A stretch of 64,000 nt of DNA from Moesziomyces globuligerus (lineage: Eukaryota; Basidiomycota; Ustilaginomycetes; Ustilaginales; Ustilaginaceae): assembly GCA_030849465.1 (NCBI GenBank), contig JARVLF010000021.1, forward strand, positions 487,566 to 551,565. The letters run 5' to 3'. The notes under the pieces are model-generated. The model searched no databases, was not told where the DNA came from, and was given only the letters and a program-made list of their open reading frames with translations. Shown in pieces: positions 1 through 10,845 of the stretch (position 1 is its first letter; every line of letters begins with the position of its first letter). The translations under genes and the position numbers were made by a program.

Positions 1-3000
1 CAGCGACACCAGCACGCAGTCGGCGGAGCACGCTGAGCAGGTGAGCGGCAGCAAGTCGAACAGACCCGCTCGCGCTGCCGCCTCGGCCTCGGCAGGCAGC
101 GGCATTCCGTCCATCAGCGCTCGCACCCGCTACAACTCGACCTCGGCGGAGGCGGAGCTCACTTCGACCCTGCCGAGACCTAGGACGGCGACGACCAGTC
201 CGAGCGCCTACCGACCGTCTTCTTCGCTCGGCAAGCGCGCGGTCGATGACGCCTTGGCCGCAAGCGCAGCTGACAGCAGCTCGATCAGTGACTTTGGCGC
301 CTTGATCCATCCGAAATCCTCTGCAAGCAGCACACGCATCGGATCCGTCAGAGGCACGCTCAAGGCACCCAGCTCTGAATCCGCAGCTGGCACGGTCAAG
401 AGCGCCAAACTCCGCGGCCCTCCTTCTGCACGAGCACAGTGGACGCCGCCCGTCCCGACCCAGTCGCTGCCGTCTCCATCCACGTCGAAAGCGCCTCGCA
501 AGATCGCGCGTTCCGACGGCGTCGCAGAAGTGCACGCCGCCGTCCCTGCCGCGGCCGCACAGATGGGCAGCACCGCAGCGGTGATCCCTCGCAGTCGGAC
601 CGTGAGCGCGGCCGCTCGTCCATTGGCAGCTGGCCCGTCGCAGCTTCAGCGTCCCAAGATCGGAACGCTGCCGAAACCCAAACCCAAGACGGTGCCCGTT
701 CGAACCATTCTCGACGAGCGTCCCGACTCCAGCTCAGCATCCGACTCGGACAACTCGGACGAAGAGGACGACATGGATGAGCTAGAGGGACCAGATGTAT
801 CGAGGATCCGCACCAGGCGCATCGCCCCTCCGAGCCAGCCGCGCCACTCGGATGGCCACGGTCAGCTCGGCCAGGCTGCTGCCGGATCCCGCATCCCCAG
901 CATCGGCTCGTCCGCCCATCGTGCCCTCCCTCCTCGCGCGCAGAGAAGATCGTCGAGCAACAGCAGCCTGCTCACCAAGCCAACGGATGAGAAGGAGAAC
1001 GCCGCTCAGACGAACGCAGCGGTGCAAGCGCAGACCACCAAGCGTCACAGCATCAGTGCGTCTTTCGGTGCTCCCGGCCGCCCTCGCTCTAGTTTACCGC
1101 TCGCTCCGGCACCGCAGACCCGAGATGCCCAGCAGCCAGCCGAGGCAGTGGTAATGTCTCTCGCCGGGTCGGAAGCTGCCGAGACCGCGCTCAGCCCGCC
1201 GCAGACTGCCCAGTCAGGCTCCGCCTCGCTCTCGGCGCTGAGGTGTCGAGGCCTGCAGTCCGAGGCTACGAGGGTCGTCAGAGCTCCACAGACCACCACT
1301 GCATCTGCTGAGTCTGCCATTCCGTCACGATCGGGCAAACAGGAGCTCGGCATCAAGAGCTCCGTCATCCAGGCCAATCCCGTCCACGCCTCGATCCTAG
1401 CTCTGCAGCCCACGGCGGGCCAACACCAGCCGATCAGCACGCCCGAGGCGCTGATCAAGGCCAAGAAACGCCTCAGCGGCGTGCTGCTCTCGTCCGCCTC
1501 GTCCTCGTCCTCGTCTACGATCGGCACGCTCGCTTCCAACCCGTCGCCGTCCGAGCGTGCGGCCAGCTTGGCGCGGTCGCCGTCGCTCTCCAAGCTGCCA
1601 GCGCGTGCAAAGTCGCGCGCAAAGGCGCAGACCATCTCGGCCGGAACGCTCACGCCCTCGCACTCGGCGAGGGCGGCGCTGCCACGCTCCGCGTCCCGCT
1701 CCCCCATCAAGTCTTCGCTCCTCCTCTTCCCGTCTGCGCCCCTGGTTGCCGATCAGGGATCGGTGCGGCTCGCAGCTTCGCCTAGCAAAAGCGTGGTTGC
1801 AGATGGGCACAAAGAGACGCCTCGCAGCTCTGCACGTCCGCGCAGCCGCGTCATGTCGTCGAGCGAAATCGACGCCGACCTGCTCGCAAGCCTCAAGGTG
1901 GTCGCGCACAAGGCCAACCTCAGGCTCAGCGACCTGCTCGAGGCCAAGTCCAAGGCACGCGACGCAGCGACGCATGGCGCTTCCTCCGAGAGCCAGGCAT
2001 CTGCGAGATTTGCCAGGGAGGCATCCGAGGAGCTCGAGGCGCTGGCCGGAGACGTCTCGGTCGACCTCATGGCGCTCGACTTGGCAGCGTCATCTCCTTG
2101 CTCCGAAACATCGATGCTGCAGTCACCCCTGATCAAGCTCGCTCGCTTCGCAGACACGCCTCCGGTAGCACCGCGTTGCGCTACAGAGCCTCGGTCGTCG
2201 GACAGCGCTGTTCAAGGCTATGATCGATCTCACGATAAGGTGGCTGCAGCCAGCTTCGAGGATGGGGTGGAGGCGGATCAGCAGCACGACGACGAAGCGA
2301 CAGACACCTCGTGCGCCTCGCCGTCGCTTCGTGCGGCCGCTGCACGCCATCCGCGCCCTTCAGTCGGGGCGACTGCTGCTGGAAGCAGTGGCCACAGGAG
2401 CACGGATGCAGCTGTCGAAACGCCCGTCAGAAGAGCCTACCGGAATGTGCCGTCGATCCCCTCGACGCCCTTTCCGGCGTCTGCCACTCCGTCGCCTTCG
2501 CCCAGCAAAGGCGTCCGGATGTGCCCACCGTCGGCGGCCATGTCGGCCAAATCCCGCTCGCGCCTCAAAAAGGCGTTGCGCGAATCGCTCGGTCTGGAAG
2601 CCCACTTTGCTGCGCTTCATCCCGCCGCATCGGCTTCGCGCGGTCGGATGGCAAACGAGCAACTCGCCTCGCACTCGGTCGAGCCATTGCCACAGGCTGG
2701 GGAGGTTGCAGACGCTGAGGGGGAAAACCGAGACGCGGTGGGCGACGCTGCCGTGCGGCCGAGCATCAGTGCTCTGCTGCTCACCGAGGACGATCGCTAT
2801 CTGGACGAGCTCGTGAGCGCCGTTGCGCGCATCGGTCTGGAGGACCTCGTGCCGGCTGATCCCGGCGCTTCGGCTGACCGGCTCGACGCTGCTGAAGGGG
2901 TTTCGAATTTCGGCGCAATCGCAGGCCAAGATGAAGCGGTCTCGATGCCGGTGCTCAGCCCGCTGGGCGGGGAGAGGCAAAATTCATCTCCCGCAGAACA

Positions 3001-3355
3001 AGTGGGGGCGTCCAACAGCGAGGTGGCCGCCCTCCATGCGGCGCACGCTGGGCTGGTGGAGGAGCTGGAGCTGGCAAAGGCGCGCGAGGCGGCCATGTCG
3101 ACCCAGCTGACCGAGCAGCTCGCGGCTACGGCACGCAGTCAGCGCGAGCAGCAAAGACTCCAGGCTGATCTCGCCGCAGTCCGCGCTCAGGCAGCGGGGG
3201 CCGAGTGGCGAGAGGCCAAATCCGCCTGGGCCCGAGCACGCGTCGAGGCGCTGACCGAACTCGAGGACGCCAAGGTCGCTGCGGACACGATGATCGTCCT
3301 CCGCGCCCAGCTCGGTGTTTGGCAGAACATGCTCGCCGCTGTACCGGCGCTGTGA
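1..3355 (+). CDS. Large disordered protein, 5'-truncated by window edge
   Basis: The reading frame is open from base 2 with no ATG near the edge, so the gene starts outside the window; at least 1,117 residues are visible, ending at TGA 3353-3355. Most of the protein is Ser/Ala/Pro/Arg-rich low complexity with many short basic patches, and there is an acidic run (DSDNSDEEDDMDELEG, bases about 735-790). The last ~100 residues are Leu/Glu/Ala/Arg-rich and look like a coiled coil. GTGAGC at base 41 could be a splice donor, but the frame continues through it, so I read it as coding. I recognise no catalytic domain. The composition would suit a scaffold or cytoskeleton/nuclear adaptor, but that is only a guess. 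Confidence 0.7.
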   Translation, partial: SDTSTQSAEHAEQVSGSKSNRPARAAASASAGSGIPSISARTRYNSTSAEAELTSTLPRPRTATTSPSAYRPSSSLGKRAVDDALAASAADSSSISDFGALIHPKSSASSTRIGSVRGTLKAPSSESAAGTVKSAKLRGPPSARAQWTPPVPTQSLPSPSTSKAPRKIARSDGVAEVHAAVPAAAAQMGSTAAVIPRSRTVSAAARPLAAGPSQLQRPKIGTLPKPKPKTVPVRTILDERPDSSSASDSDNSDEEDDMDELEGPDVSRIRTRRIAPPSQPRHSDGHGQLGQAAAGSRIPSIGSSAHRALPPRAQRRSSSNSSLLTKPTDEKENAAQTNAAVQAQTTKRHSISASFGAPGRPRSSLPLAPAPQTRDAQQPAEAVVMSLAGSEAAETALSPPQTAQSGSASLSALRCRGLQSEATRVVRAPQTTTASAESAIPSRSGKQELGIKSSVIQANPVHASILALQPTAGQHQPISTPEALIKAKKRLSGVLLSSASSSSSSTIGTLASNPSPSERAASLARSPSLSKLPARAKSRAKAQTISAGTLTPSHSARAALPRSASRSPIKSSLLLFPSAPLVADQGSVRLAASPSKSVVADGHKETPRSSARPRSRVMSSSEIDADLLASLKVVAHKANLRLSDLLEAKSKARDAATHGASSESQASARFAREASEELEALAGDVSVDLMALDLAASSPCSETSMLQSPLIKLARFADTPPVAPRCATEPRSSDSAVQGYDRSHDKVAAASFEDGVEADQQHDDEATDTSCASPSLRAAAARHPRPSVGATAAGSSGHRSTDAAVETPVRRAYRNVPSIPSTPFPASATPSPSPSKGVRMCPPSAAMSAKSRSRLKKALRESLGLEAHFAALHPAASASRGRMANEQLASHSVEPLPQAGEVADAEGENRDAVGDAAVRPSISALLLTEDDRYLDELVSAVARIGLEDLVPADPGASADRLDAAEGVSNFGAIAGQDEAVSMPVLSPLGGERQNSSPAEQVGASNSEVAALHAAHAGLVEELELAKAREAAMSTQLTEQLAATARSQREQQRLQADLAAVRAQAAGAEWREAKSAWARARVEALTELEDAKVAADTMIVLRAQLGVWQNMLAAVPAL

Positions 3356-4148
3356 AAGCCCACGAGCGGCAGCTTTGGGAGTGCGATGATTGAAGGATCA
3401 CGCGACGAGCCGGGTGTGAGGCAGCGGCGGTCGTGCGGGCGCAATAAAGTGGTCGAGCTTCTGTACCTGCGTTTGTGGTATCGAATCGTTGCATCTCGGA
3501 CAGCGACGCCCTCTGTCAGGAACGCGCGCCGTCGGCGGAGGGAGTCTGTTACGCAAGCCGAGCGATCCGTTGCCTACCAAGGGAGAGGAGGCATGGCGCC
3601 CACGGGCTGGGGGAATGAACCGGGGAACGGAAAGACGCCCTGGTTGTTCGGTTGCTTGCATCAAGCACGGCGGATCGTTGGTGGGCTCAAGCAACAATGC
3701 TGACGCTGGCCGATGCAGGCGTGAGATGAAGTGGTGCCTGTGCAACGACCCGACCCGAGACGTTGAGTGGCCTCCGTGCACAAGCGACGTCGGCGACACC
3801 CTTCATAAGCAAGTCAAACCCACATTGTAGGCGCTTTGCTGCGGCTCCTCGAAAAGCAGGGGGCGTCGTGCTCCTGAAGAGCGCACGGCTGTGATACCGT
3901 CGTGGGATCTCCTGCGTGAGCTTTGGGTTTCATGTATAAAGCCAACCGTGCCCCCGAACCGGGAACCACTTCTTCTGTCCCTGCAACCGTTCGTGAGCTC
4001 TTTCTTTCCTCCCCCTCCTTACGTTTTTTGGCAATCGCTCTGGTAGCGATCCCGCCACTAGCCCCTTCTCGCTCCTCTTCCACAACCCGCGACGGTCTTT
4101 ACCTGCCTCCTCTCTTCTTCCTCGGCTCAGGACAGCTTCGAGGTCACG
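3356..4148. other. Intergenic region and pectin lyase promoter
   Basis: There is no convincing gene here; the short ORFs have no recognisable content. The right part (3930-4148) is pyrimidine-rich and holds the TATA box and presumed 5' UTR of the pectin lyase gene. Confidence 0.6.
3935..3940 (+). promoter_or_regulatory. TATA box of pectin lyase gene
   Basis: TATAAA lies about 209 bp before the ATG at 4149 and is followed by CT-rich sequence typical of highly expressed fungal genes. The position fits a long 5' UTR; no transcript data were available. Confidence 0.5.
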
Positions 4149-6728
4149 ATGGTTCGATCGACGTTGCCGCTCGGCTTTGTAGGCGCTATTGCGTCGGCGC
4201 TTTGGCTGGCGACTACGGTGCGCGCGCTCGACACGGTGAAGCTGGACCTGACCAAGACGCAGCCAGTCGACATGGACGAGCTGATGCCGAGGTACTACAA
4301 GCCCGAGACCGACGAGATCTGCTGGCACAACGGCCTCCGCAATTCGTTCTGCCGAAAGGACGAGGGTGTCCTGGTCAACATCGACAGGTCGGAGCGCACG
4401 ATGCTGCGTAAGAAGCTGCGCCAGTGCGACAAAGGCCCGCACGTGATCCAGCAGGTGGTCGACCTCATGCACGCCGCCAAGACGCCAGTGACGCCGCAGG
4501 AGGCGCAATGCTTCCGCGCCTGGCTGCACGACCAGCACTACAGCAAGGCTGCGCTCGACACGGTGCTCAACGAGCTCTACGTCCATCACGTCGTCGTCAA
4601 GACCGACTCGGGCAGGCCGTGGGAGATCGTCTCGCCCACCGGATGCACCTGGCCCGGCTTTACCGACGCTCCCAGCAACGGACCCAGTGACCATCTCGCC
4701 GACCTTATCGCCGGACCCAAGGTCCCGGGCTACGTAGGGACCAGCTCGCCAGCCGATCCGAGCGGCAGAGGCGTAGGTGTCCTCATGGACAAGCCAGGCG
4801 CACACCCCTTCGTCCTCTTCGGCCAAGGCGATGTCGCTTCGTCGCTCCATCGACGCGGTCTCGCCGATGACATGACTGTCTACCATCCGGTCATGGATAA
4901 CCACCACAACGATCCCTGGTCACGTCGTGGTCTCGGCGCCCAGGACGACATGACCGTCTTCCACCCGGTCATGGACAACATGCACAAACGTGCCCTCGGC
5001 TCCGACGATTCCGTCGACAGCGGCAAGTCTGGCTACACGAAGCGCGCCATCGGCACCAAGCATGCGAGCCAGCATCATCACCTGCGCCGCGGCGGCCAAG
5101 GCAACCCTGCTTTCCCTGGTGTCCCCGGAGCTGGTACTGGACCTGGATTCGTCGTTGGAGGTGGCACCGGACACGGCGCTGGCTTTCCCGCCGGTATGGG
5201 TGCTGACATGGGCGCTGATGCTGGAGCTGGGGCTGGAGCTGGTGCCGGTGCCGGAGCTGGTGCCGGAGCTGGCAGCAAAGGTTCGGCGGTATCGAGCAAG
5301 CCTCACGGTTTCGCCGCCGAGGTCACGGGCGGTGGCAACGCGACGCCTGTCACTCCCAAGGACATTCACGAGCTGGAGAAGCTGCTGAAGGACCCTCATC
5401 CGCAGGTGATCCACTTGGACAAGGTGTTCGACTACCGCGGTAGTGCAGGGACGTGCACCAACTGCAAGGGCTGCATTCCGGACTCGTACCCCAAGTGCCC
5501 GACCAAGGGTCAGCTGGCCATCGACAACGGCGAGGGCTGGTGCAAGGGCAAGCCTGCTCATGCGGTCACGTACGACAAGGCAGGACTGACGCCGCTCGGG
5601 GTGACTGGGAACAAGTCGATCATCGGGACGAGCCCTCAGGCGGGGATTCGCGGACGTGGTTTGCTGATCGCGCACCAGAAGAACGTGATCGTGCAGAACA
5701 TCCGCATCGACGAGATCAACGCGCCCTTTATCTGGGGTGGCGATGGCATCACGCTGCGCGACACGGATCTGGTGTGGATCGACAAGGTGACGTTTGCCAT
5801 GATCGGACGCCAGTTTATCGTCAGCGACTACGTCGGTGCCGGCCGCGTGACCATCTCCAACAGCTTCTTCGACTGCCAGACAAAGTGGTCGGCCACCTGT
5901 GACGACTCGCACTACTGGACCGTCCTCGGCTACGGCAAGTCGGACAAGATCACCTTTTCGGGCAACATGATGAAGCACTGCTCGGGTCGTTCGCCGCGCA
6001 TGGCCAATCCGGAGGACCAGTCCGGAGACTCGGTCTGGCACGTCGTCAACAGTGTCTTTGACTACAACACGGGCCACTCGCTCGACATCGGTCCTGGCGT
6101 CACGGTGCTCATCGAAGGCAACGTCTTCAACGACATTGCCCAGACCAGTCTGCACGAGAACCAGCCCGGCCGTGCGTTCGCTCCCGGTGACACTTCGGTC
6201 GGCGCTCAGTGCCAACAGATCCTCGGCAGACCCTGCCAGCCCAACGTGTACAAGAACTCGAGACCCGTGCCCAGCACCAGCACCCTCAACCAGGTGCTCA
6301 AGGACATCACCGCCGAGGCGCTCAGCGAGGCCCTCCCTCCCGGCCAGGTCGCCTCGCACGTGGCGACCAACGCGGGCTGCAGTGGCGGTAAGGCCGGCGG
6401 ACTCTACGCTGCTGTCGACCTCGTGGCAGGCGGTGTCTTTTCGTCTCACAACAAGCCGAGCTCTCAGCAGCAAGCACCTCAGATCGCAGCCTCCAACGTC
6501 GGTGCTGATTTGGTCAATGCAGGAGCTGAATCCTCCGCATCTGCCAAAGCCATCAAGGCGGCCCAGGCCAAGGCGGCGAAGAGCGCCAAGAAGATCGGCG
6601 GGGTCTCCGACGCGGAGAAGGCGGAGGAGGCCAAGAAGAAGCAGCAGGACAAGGAGAAGAAGAAGAAGCAGGAGCAGGAGAAGAAGAAGAAGGAGCAAGA
6701 GAAGAATGCCGCCGGTAAGCAGCACTGA
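4149..6728 (+). CDS. Secreted PL1-family pectin lyase with dibasic-repeat N-terminal region
   Basis: 859 residues, single exon. Residues 1-26 are a signal peptide ending in VRA. Residues ~27-170 are a Cys-containing region I do not recognise. Residues ~235-314 hold five dibasic Kex2-like sites (RR235, RR259, KR280, KR298, RR313), the first segments sharing a repeated MTV(Y/F)HPVMDN core. A Gly/Ala run follows (~353-376). Residues ~415-700 are a parallel beta-helix lyase domain of polysaccharide lyase family 1: WGGD with its Asp, IGRQF, and SGRSPR with the catalytic-type Arg, as in fungal pectin lyases. The enzyme would cleave highly methylated pectin by beta-elimination outside the cell. The last ~60 residues are a Lys/Glu/Gln-rich helical tail. 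At 859 residues it is far longer than the ~380 usual for pectin lyases, because of both added ends. Confidence 0.88.
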   Translation: MVRSTLPLGFVGAIASALWLATTVRALDTVKLDLTKTQPVDMDELMPRYYKPETDEICWHNGLRNSFCRKDEGVLVNIDRSERTMLRKKLRQCDKGPHVIQQVVDLMHAAKTPVTPQEAQCFRAWLHDQHYSKAALDTVLNELYVHHVVVKTDSGRPWEIVSPTGCTWPGFTDAPSNGPSDHLADLIAGPKVPGYVGTSSPADPSGRGVGVLMDKPGAHPFVLFGQGDVASSLHRRGLADDMTVYHPVMDNHHNDPWSRRGLGAQDDMTVFHPVMDNMHKRALGSDDSVDSGKSGYTKRAIGTKHASQHHHLRRGGQGNPAFPGVPGAGTGPGFVVGGGTGHGAGFPAGMGADMGADAGAGAGAGAGAGAGAGAGSKGSAVSSKPHGFAAEVTGGGNATPVTPKDIHELEKLLKDPHPQVIHLDKVFDYRGSAGTCTNCKGCIPDSYPKCPTKGQLAIDNGEGWCKGKPAHAVTYDKAGLTPLGVTGNKSIIGTSPQAGIRGRGLLIAHQKNVIVQNIRIDEINAPFIWGGDGITLRDTDLVWIDKVTFAMIGRQFIVSDYVGAGRVTISNSFFDCQTKWSATCDDSHYWTVLGYGKSDKITFSGNMMKHCSGRSPRMANPEDQSGDSVWHVVNSVFDYNTGHSLDIGPGVTVLIEGNVFNDIAQTSLHENQPGRAFAPGDTSVGAQCQQILGRPCQPNVYKNSRPVPSTSTLNQVLKDITAEALSEALPPGQVASHVATNAGCSGGKAGGLYAAVDLVAGGVFSSHNKPSSQQQAPQIAASNVGADLVNAGAESSASAKAIKAAQAKAAKSAKKIGGVSDAEKAEEAKKKQQDKEKKKKQEQEKKKKEQEKNAAGKQH

Positions 6729-6942
6729 GCGCCGGCAGCAGCAGAAAAAGCGGTTCTTCAGCACGGCTTCTAGACTCGTCACCTGGGCTGATGCGTCCTC
6801 CTGCACGTCTTTCTCCTCCATCTTGCCACTCGCACTTGTCATGGGTTCCACCTGCAGTCTGTTCTGTCCTCTTACACGCCCGAATATATTATCGTTTGTC
6901 CCATCTCTGCTTGTGTTGTCGGATGTAGGAGATGAGGGTGGT

Positions 6943-8220
6943 CTAGGCGAGCTCCTCGTCGTCAAAGATGGCGATCTTGGGCTTGAAGCCCGTCTGCTTG
7001 GAGATGAGGCCTCGGTTGAGCGTGGCGGCAGCGATGGGAAAGTAGGCGTTTCCGGCCTTGTCGAGGATGATGGCGCCACCGACGCCCCTCGGGATTCCGT
7101 AGAGGCGGACGAGCTCGGTCATGGAAGTCTTGATGGCCTCGGCGACCGGGATGCTGCCAAAACGGATGCGGTGTGCGATCGAAGAGGCGAAGCAGGTGCG
7201 TAGGAAGAAGTCGCCATCGCCCGTGCCCGAAATGGCGATGCCTTGCTCCTCTTCCTCCTGAGCTGATCTGGGCGACGATTTAAGCAAGAGACATTTTCGG
7301 AGGACGCGAACAATCAGAGAGGACCGCTTGTGACGGTGGAAGGTGGGAGTGGAGCTCGTCGGCCACGAGTCGGCCAAGAAGCCTGAGCCGACCGAGGGCG
7401 TGTCGCCGATGCGTCCGGGGAACTTGTTCGTCTTGCCACCGGTCGATGTAGCCACGGACAGACACCCGTGCGAATCGAGGGCGACCGCTCCCACCGTGCC
7501 CTGGGGAAGGAAGTCGCTGAGATCCGCATACCGGTCGAAGATGGCCTGATCCTCGTGCTCCGACGGCGTGCAATGCGTAAGCGCAGCCCCCTCTTGGGCG
7601 TACGAGGGCAAGTCGTCGTCGTCATCATCGTCGTCGACGTCCTCTTCAAGATAGGACAGCGCATCTTTGACCTCAAGCTGCGATAGGCGCTGATCGAGAT
7701 CGCGCTTGTGCTCGTTCCATCGCCGTTTTGTCCAGTAGTATCGCTTCGAAACGCGCTGAGTTCCGTGCTTCCAGCCGGCTTTCTCTGCGGCTGAGCCCGA
7801 GTAGAACGCGTGTCCGCCGAGCTGCTTGTTGTTCTCAAGGAGTGTCCTGGCGAGGAGGATCGGGTTCTTGGTGCGTCTGACTCCCGTGACGGCGACATTC
7901 CTCGAGTTGAAGCCGGGCTGCGTTGTCATGAGCGAGCTTTCGCATACAGTGTTACCGGCGAGGTCGAAGACGGCGCCCTTGCCGGCATTGAAGAGAGGCG
8001 AATCCTCGAGCTGTGAGACGGCATGGCATACTGCATCGAGAGACGACGCATGCTTCTGGCTGTACGTGGTCGTCAACACTGTGCGCAGACGATGGCGGTA
8101 GGCCTCGAGTAGATCGGCGGGCATATCTGGTGTGGTGGTTCCACCGGCGCCGCCGTGGATGACGAGCGCCACGACGTGTGCGCGACCGAGCCTCTTCTCC
8201 ATGTCGTTCGAGTTGAGCAT
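6943..8220 (-). CDS. Ntn-hydrolase asparaginase / isoaspartyl peptidase family (threonine-type)
   Basis: 425 residues, one exon, convergent with the pectin lyase (214 bp between stops). The N-terminus has VIHGGAGG and later FNAGKGAVF, both typical of plant-type L-asparaginases, isoaspartyl aminopeptidases and taspases. QGTVGAVALD marks the autocleavage site, giving Thr242 as the N-terminal nucleophile of the beta subunit; GSGF follows. The enzyme would hydrolyse L-asparagine or isoaspartyl peptides in the cytosol. An insertion with eight consecutive Asp residues sits just before the cleavage site, in the linker usually removed or disordered. The ATG at 8220 is used; a second Met six codons later is an alternative. 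Which substrate it prefers cannot be read from the sequence. Confidence 0.87.
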   Translation of the reverse strand: MLNSNDMEKRLGRAHVVALVIHGGAGGTTTPDMPADLLEAYRHRLRTVLTTTYSQKHASSLDAVCHAVSQLEDSPLFNAGKGAVFDLAGNTVCESSLMTTQPGFNSRNVAVTGVRRTKNPILLARTLLENNKQLGGHAFYSGSAAEKAGWKHGTQRVSKRYYWTKRRWNEHKRDLDQRLSQLEVKDALSYLEEDVDDDDDDDDLPSYAQEGAALTHCTPSEHEDQAIFDRYADLSDFLPQGTVGAVALDSHGCLSVATSTGGKTNKFPGRIGDTPSVGSGFLADSWPTSSTPTFHRHKRSSLIVRVLRKCLLLKSSPRSAQEEEEQGIAISGTGDGDFFLRTCFASSIAHRIRFGSIPVAEAIKTSMTELVRLYGIPRGVGGAIILDKAGNAYFPIAAATLNRGLISKQTGFKPKIAIFDDEELA

Positions 8221-10845
8221 ATGCTCTATGCTCTCTATCTAGACTGGTGATCAAGTGGTCGTCCGGCAAGCCTGCGCTGTGCGTGCTGATGGGTCAAGGC
8301 CCGGTTGGCCCAAGCGAGGGATGCGGAGAGCATGGATCCGAAGCTGCTCCACGATCATGCACGTCAATCTCCGCGAAAATCGCCGAGGTTGCGCGAGGCA
8401 GCAAAGTGTGACTTCATACGGTCTCACAGAAAGAATCTATCGGGCTCGCGCCAGAAGGATGTAGACTACCGCCTCGCCTCTGCTAGAGCAATGAAGCGCT
8501 GCAGCACAATGGAGGCAGCCCAAAGTATCGCTCGGCTCGACTTGGTTGTGATGCTTTGTGGAACGGGCGAAGGCGTGCCGACCGGAGGCCCGAGGCTTTA
8601 TCAGATTGCGTCACTTGGAGCTCGTTGCGGGATCGAATCAGATAACGAAAACTTTCGATGCAGTCGCTACATGTGCCAAGAAGCCTACCATTTCTCGTGC
8701 TGGCCAATCATGATTCTGCTGCTACCTCGCGGTTTCCAGCCCAAGCCGGCAAGTGCAGCCGAGTCTCATTGAAAGCCACCAAGCATGCGGTCAGAGCATC
8801 GTCTTCGGGCAGTCACGGATAACAACAGCTGTGTGTAGGACGTCATGAGCCGCAGTAATGGTTTTGTGGTGAGGACATGGTGCGCAGGAGCCAGTGGGTT
8901 GAAACTTTTGGAGCCAGTTGTTAGGTCATCGTTGTCGTGGTGTAAAATTTCGTCGCGCGCCTGTTTGGGAGCGGTGCATGCCACACAACCCTCGACCCAA
9001 ACCCTAAGTCCAGTGGACAGAACTACTCGCGGCGGCCACTAGCATCATCAAGGTAGCTGTGAGGGGAAGGGGGGACGAGGAATGCGCCAACCCTACGCCC
9101 TAGATCGCTCTGTCTGATCCGACAGTGGCGACTCGGCATCGACCGTCAACTATTCGCCAAGTGTGCATTTGCGGGGTGCGTCGGAGCGACGACCTCCATC
9201 GCGCCTGGCTGAGCCACACCAGGTGCGGCTACAGGAAGCGGCGCTTGCAGCCCGATTTTTGAGTCAAGGCGGTGTGCTGTGCGTCGCGGCGTGCGCCCCA
9301 AGCCCTCTTTACTTGTTGGCAAAGGCAGAAGGACCCGTCAACAAGGGTCCGAGCCGGCTTCTCTACGAGCTTTGCCTACGACTCGGCGCTCCACTCGGAC
9401 CACCTGCTGTGGCATATGGGCCGAAGCACAGCTGCAATGTCCGGTCGGCGCGAGGTTGACGCTACAGCCATCTGCGAATGACGCCCTAGTCAAGTCGGAG
9501 GATGCGGTGCAAAGCATGCAGTGATCGCCTCGTCCGCCCTGCATCCATGCCTCCCCTCTGGCGAGATGAACCTACATATATCTGATGGAGCTTGTTGAGC
9601 CATGTCTGTAGCGTGCCCCGGTCCCGCGTCTCGCCTCTACCTTTGAGCCCCCCGCCGACAACCATTGGACGTCAACGACCCTGTTCCACAATGCTACTTG
9701 GCTCGACATCCAAGAGACCATGTCTGCGCGCTCGATGCTTGCACGCAGCATGCACCCGACCTGGCTCGAGCAGCATGCCTCTGCCGTTGCGCCGAACCTT
9801 CTACTCAGATCTGTACGAGAACGAGGGATATCTTTTCGACCGGAACCGTGACGAAGGCAGGTCCACCACCTCGCCATCCTCACCCTTTCAGGGCCAACAT
9901 CAACGATTCAGTACCAGCCATCGATCCGCTTACGAGGTCGAACGTCAGATGCAACGGGTAAGTCCAGCTTCGGCCCGACCGCATTTGCGCCGCTAGATCG
10001 GCGATGGTCCAGAGCAGCCTTGACACGACGCGACGGGAGGACGGAAGCTCGCAGACTAGCGCACCGTCTCGATGAGGCCGGTTCTGATGTCAGAAGCTCC
10101 GCCGAGACCGCACCTCTGGTGGTGCCGTTCGGAGCGACCCGCTTCGGCGCTTGGTCCATGACAGGTCGCGCTCTGGTGGGCTGTCGATCGGTGACGTGAC
10201 CGCCCGAACCGCACCTCTGCCGCGCTTCCAGCGACTCTCAGGGTTCACCTCGGAAGCCAGTTCACGAAAAAAACCCCCCCCCCCGCCAAAAGAAAAGAAA
10301 AAGAAAAGAAGAGCCGGAGAGGTGAAAGGGTGGAGAACCGAAAGAGCCCGCACGCGTTGTTTCGTCCAAGGCGCTCGCTCGCCTGAGTCACACGCCGAGC
10401 TTGTGTTTGTCTCCCTGCGCACGCAGCGGCGACTTGGGCCGAGATAACGATGTGATTCAGATGCTCGTTCGCGATTTCTCCATTTCGCACGGTTCTTCTG
10501 ACTCTGATCCGATCCCGCCCCGCCCTTGCCCTTGGCTTCCGCTCACCACACCGCTCGACCTGAGTCGCCGGTCCCATCCAAGCACATCCTCGCTTTGTGT
10601 TCATGACCTTCGGGGTCTCGACGTGAGCTGCATCATCAGCTGGCTGTCTATTGCTTCGCGCGGAACAGTCGGGGGCCGCGACGCTCGGCAGTGGCAGCAC
10701 CTCTCGTGGGAGTGCGCCGAGCTGCTTGGCTGGCAGGTGTTTCGGTCGGCTTCCGAAGCGCAAAGGATCCAATCTGCTCACACGCTTCTCGTTCTTGCCT
10801 CGTGACCAACGCTACGTCACCGACTCGCGCATCGGCACATCCACC
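8221..10845. other. Long intergenic region, no supported gene
   Basis: About 2.6 kb between the asparaginase start and the N-acetylglutamate synthase start. ORFs of up to ~155 codons exist on both strands but have no domain, repeat or consistent composition. I saw no tRNA. A polyA/polyC/purine tract lies at 10267-10310. The frame of the next gene is open from about 10651, so its true start could lie upstream. Confidence 0.5.
10267..10310. repeat. A7-C11 and AAAAG-type low-complexity tract
   Basis: Seven A are followed by eleven C and then a purine-only GA/AAAAG stretch. It is a simple-sequence tract in the presumed promoter of the arginine gene. Confidence 0.7.

Noticed and set aside
4920..7079. 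719-codon open frame antisense to the pectin lyase
   Set aside because: It lies opposite a well-supported lyase, is Leu/Val/Arg-rich as expected from reverse reading of GC-rich codons, and has no domain. It also runs across the lyase stop into the next gene.
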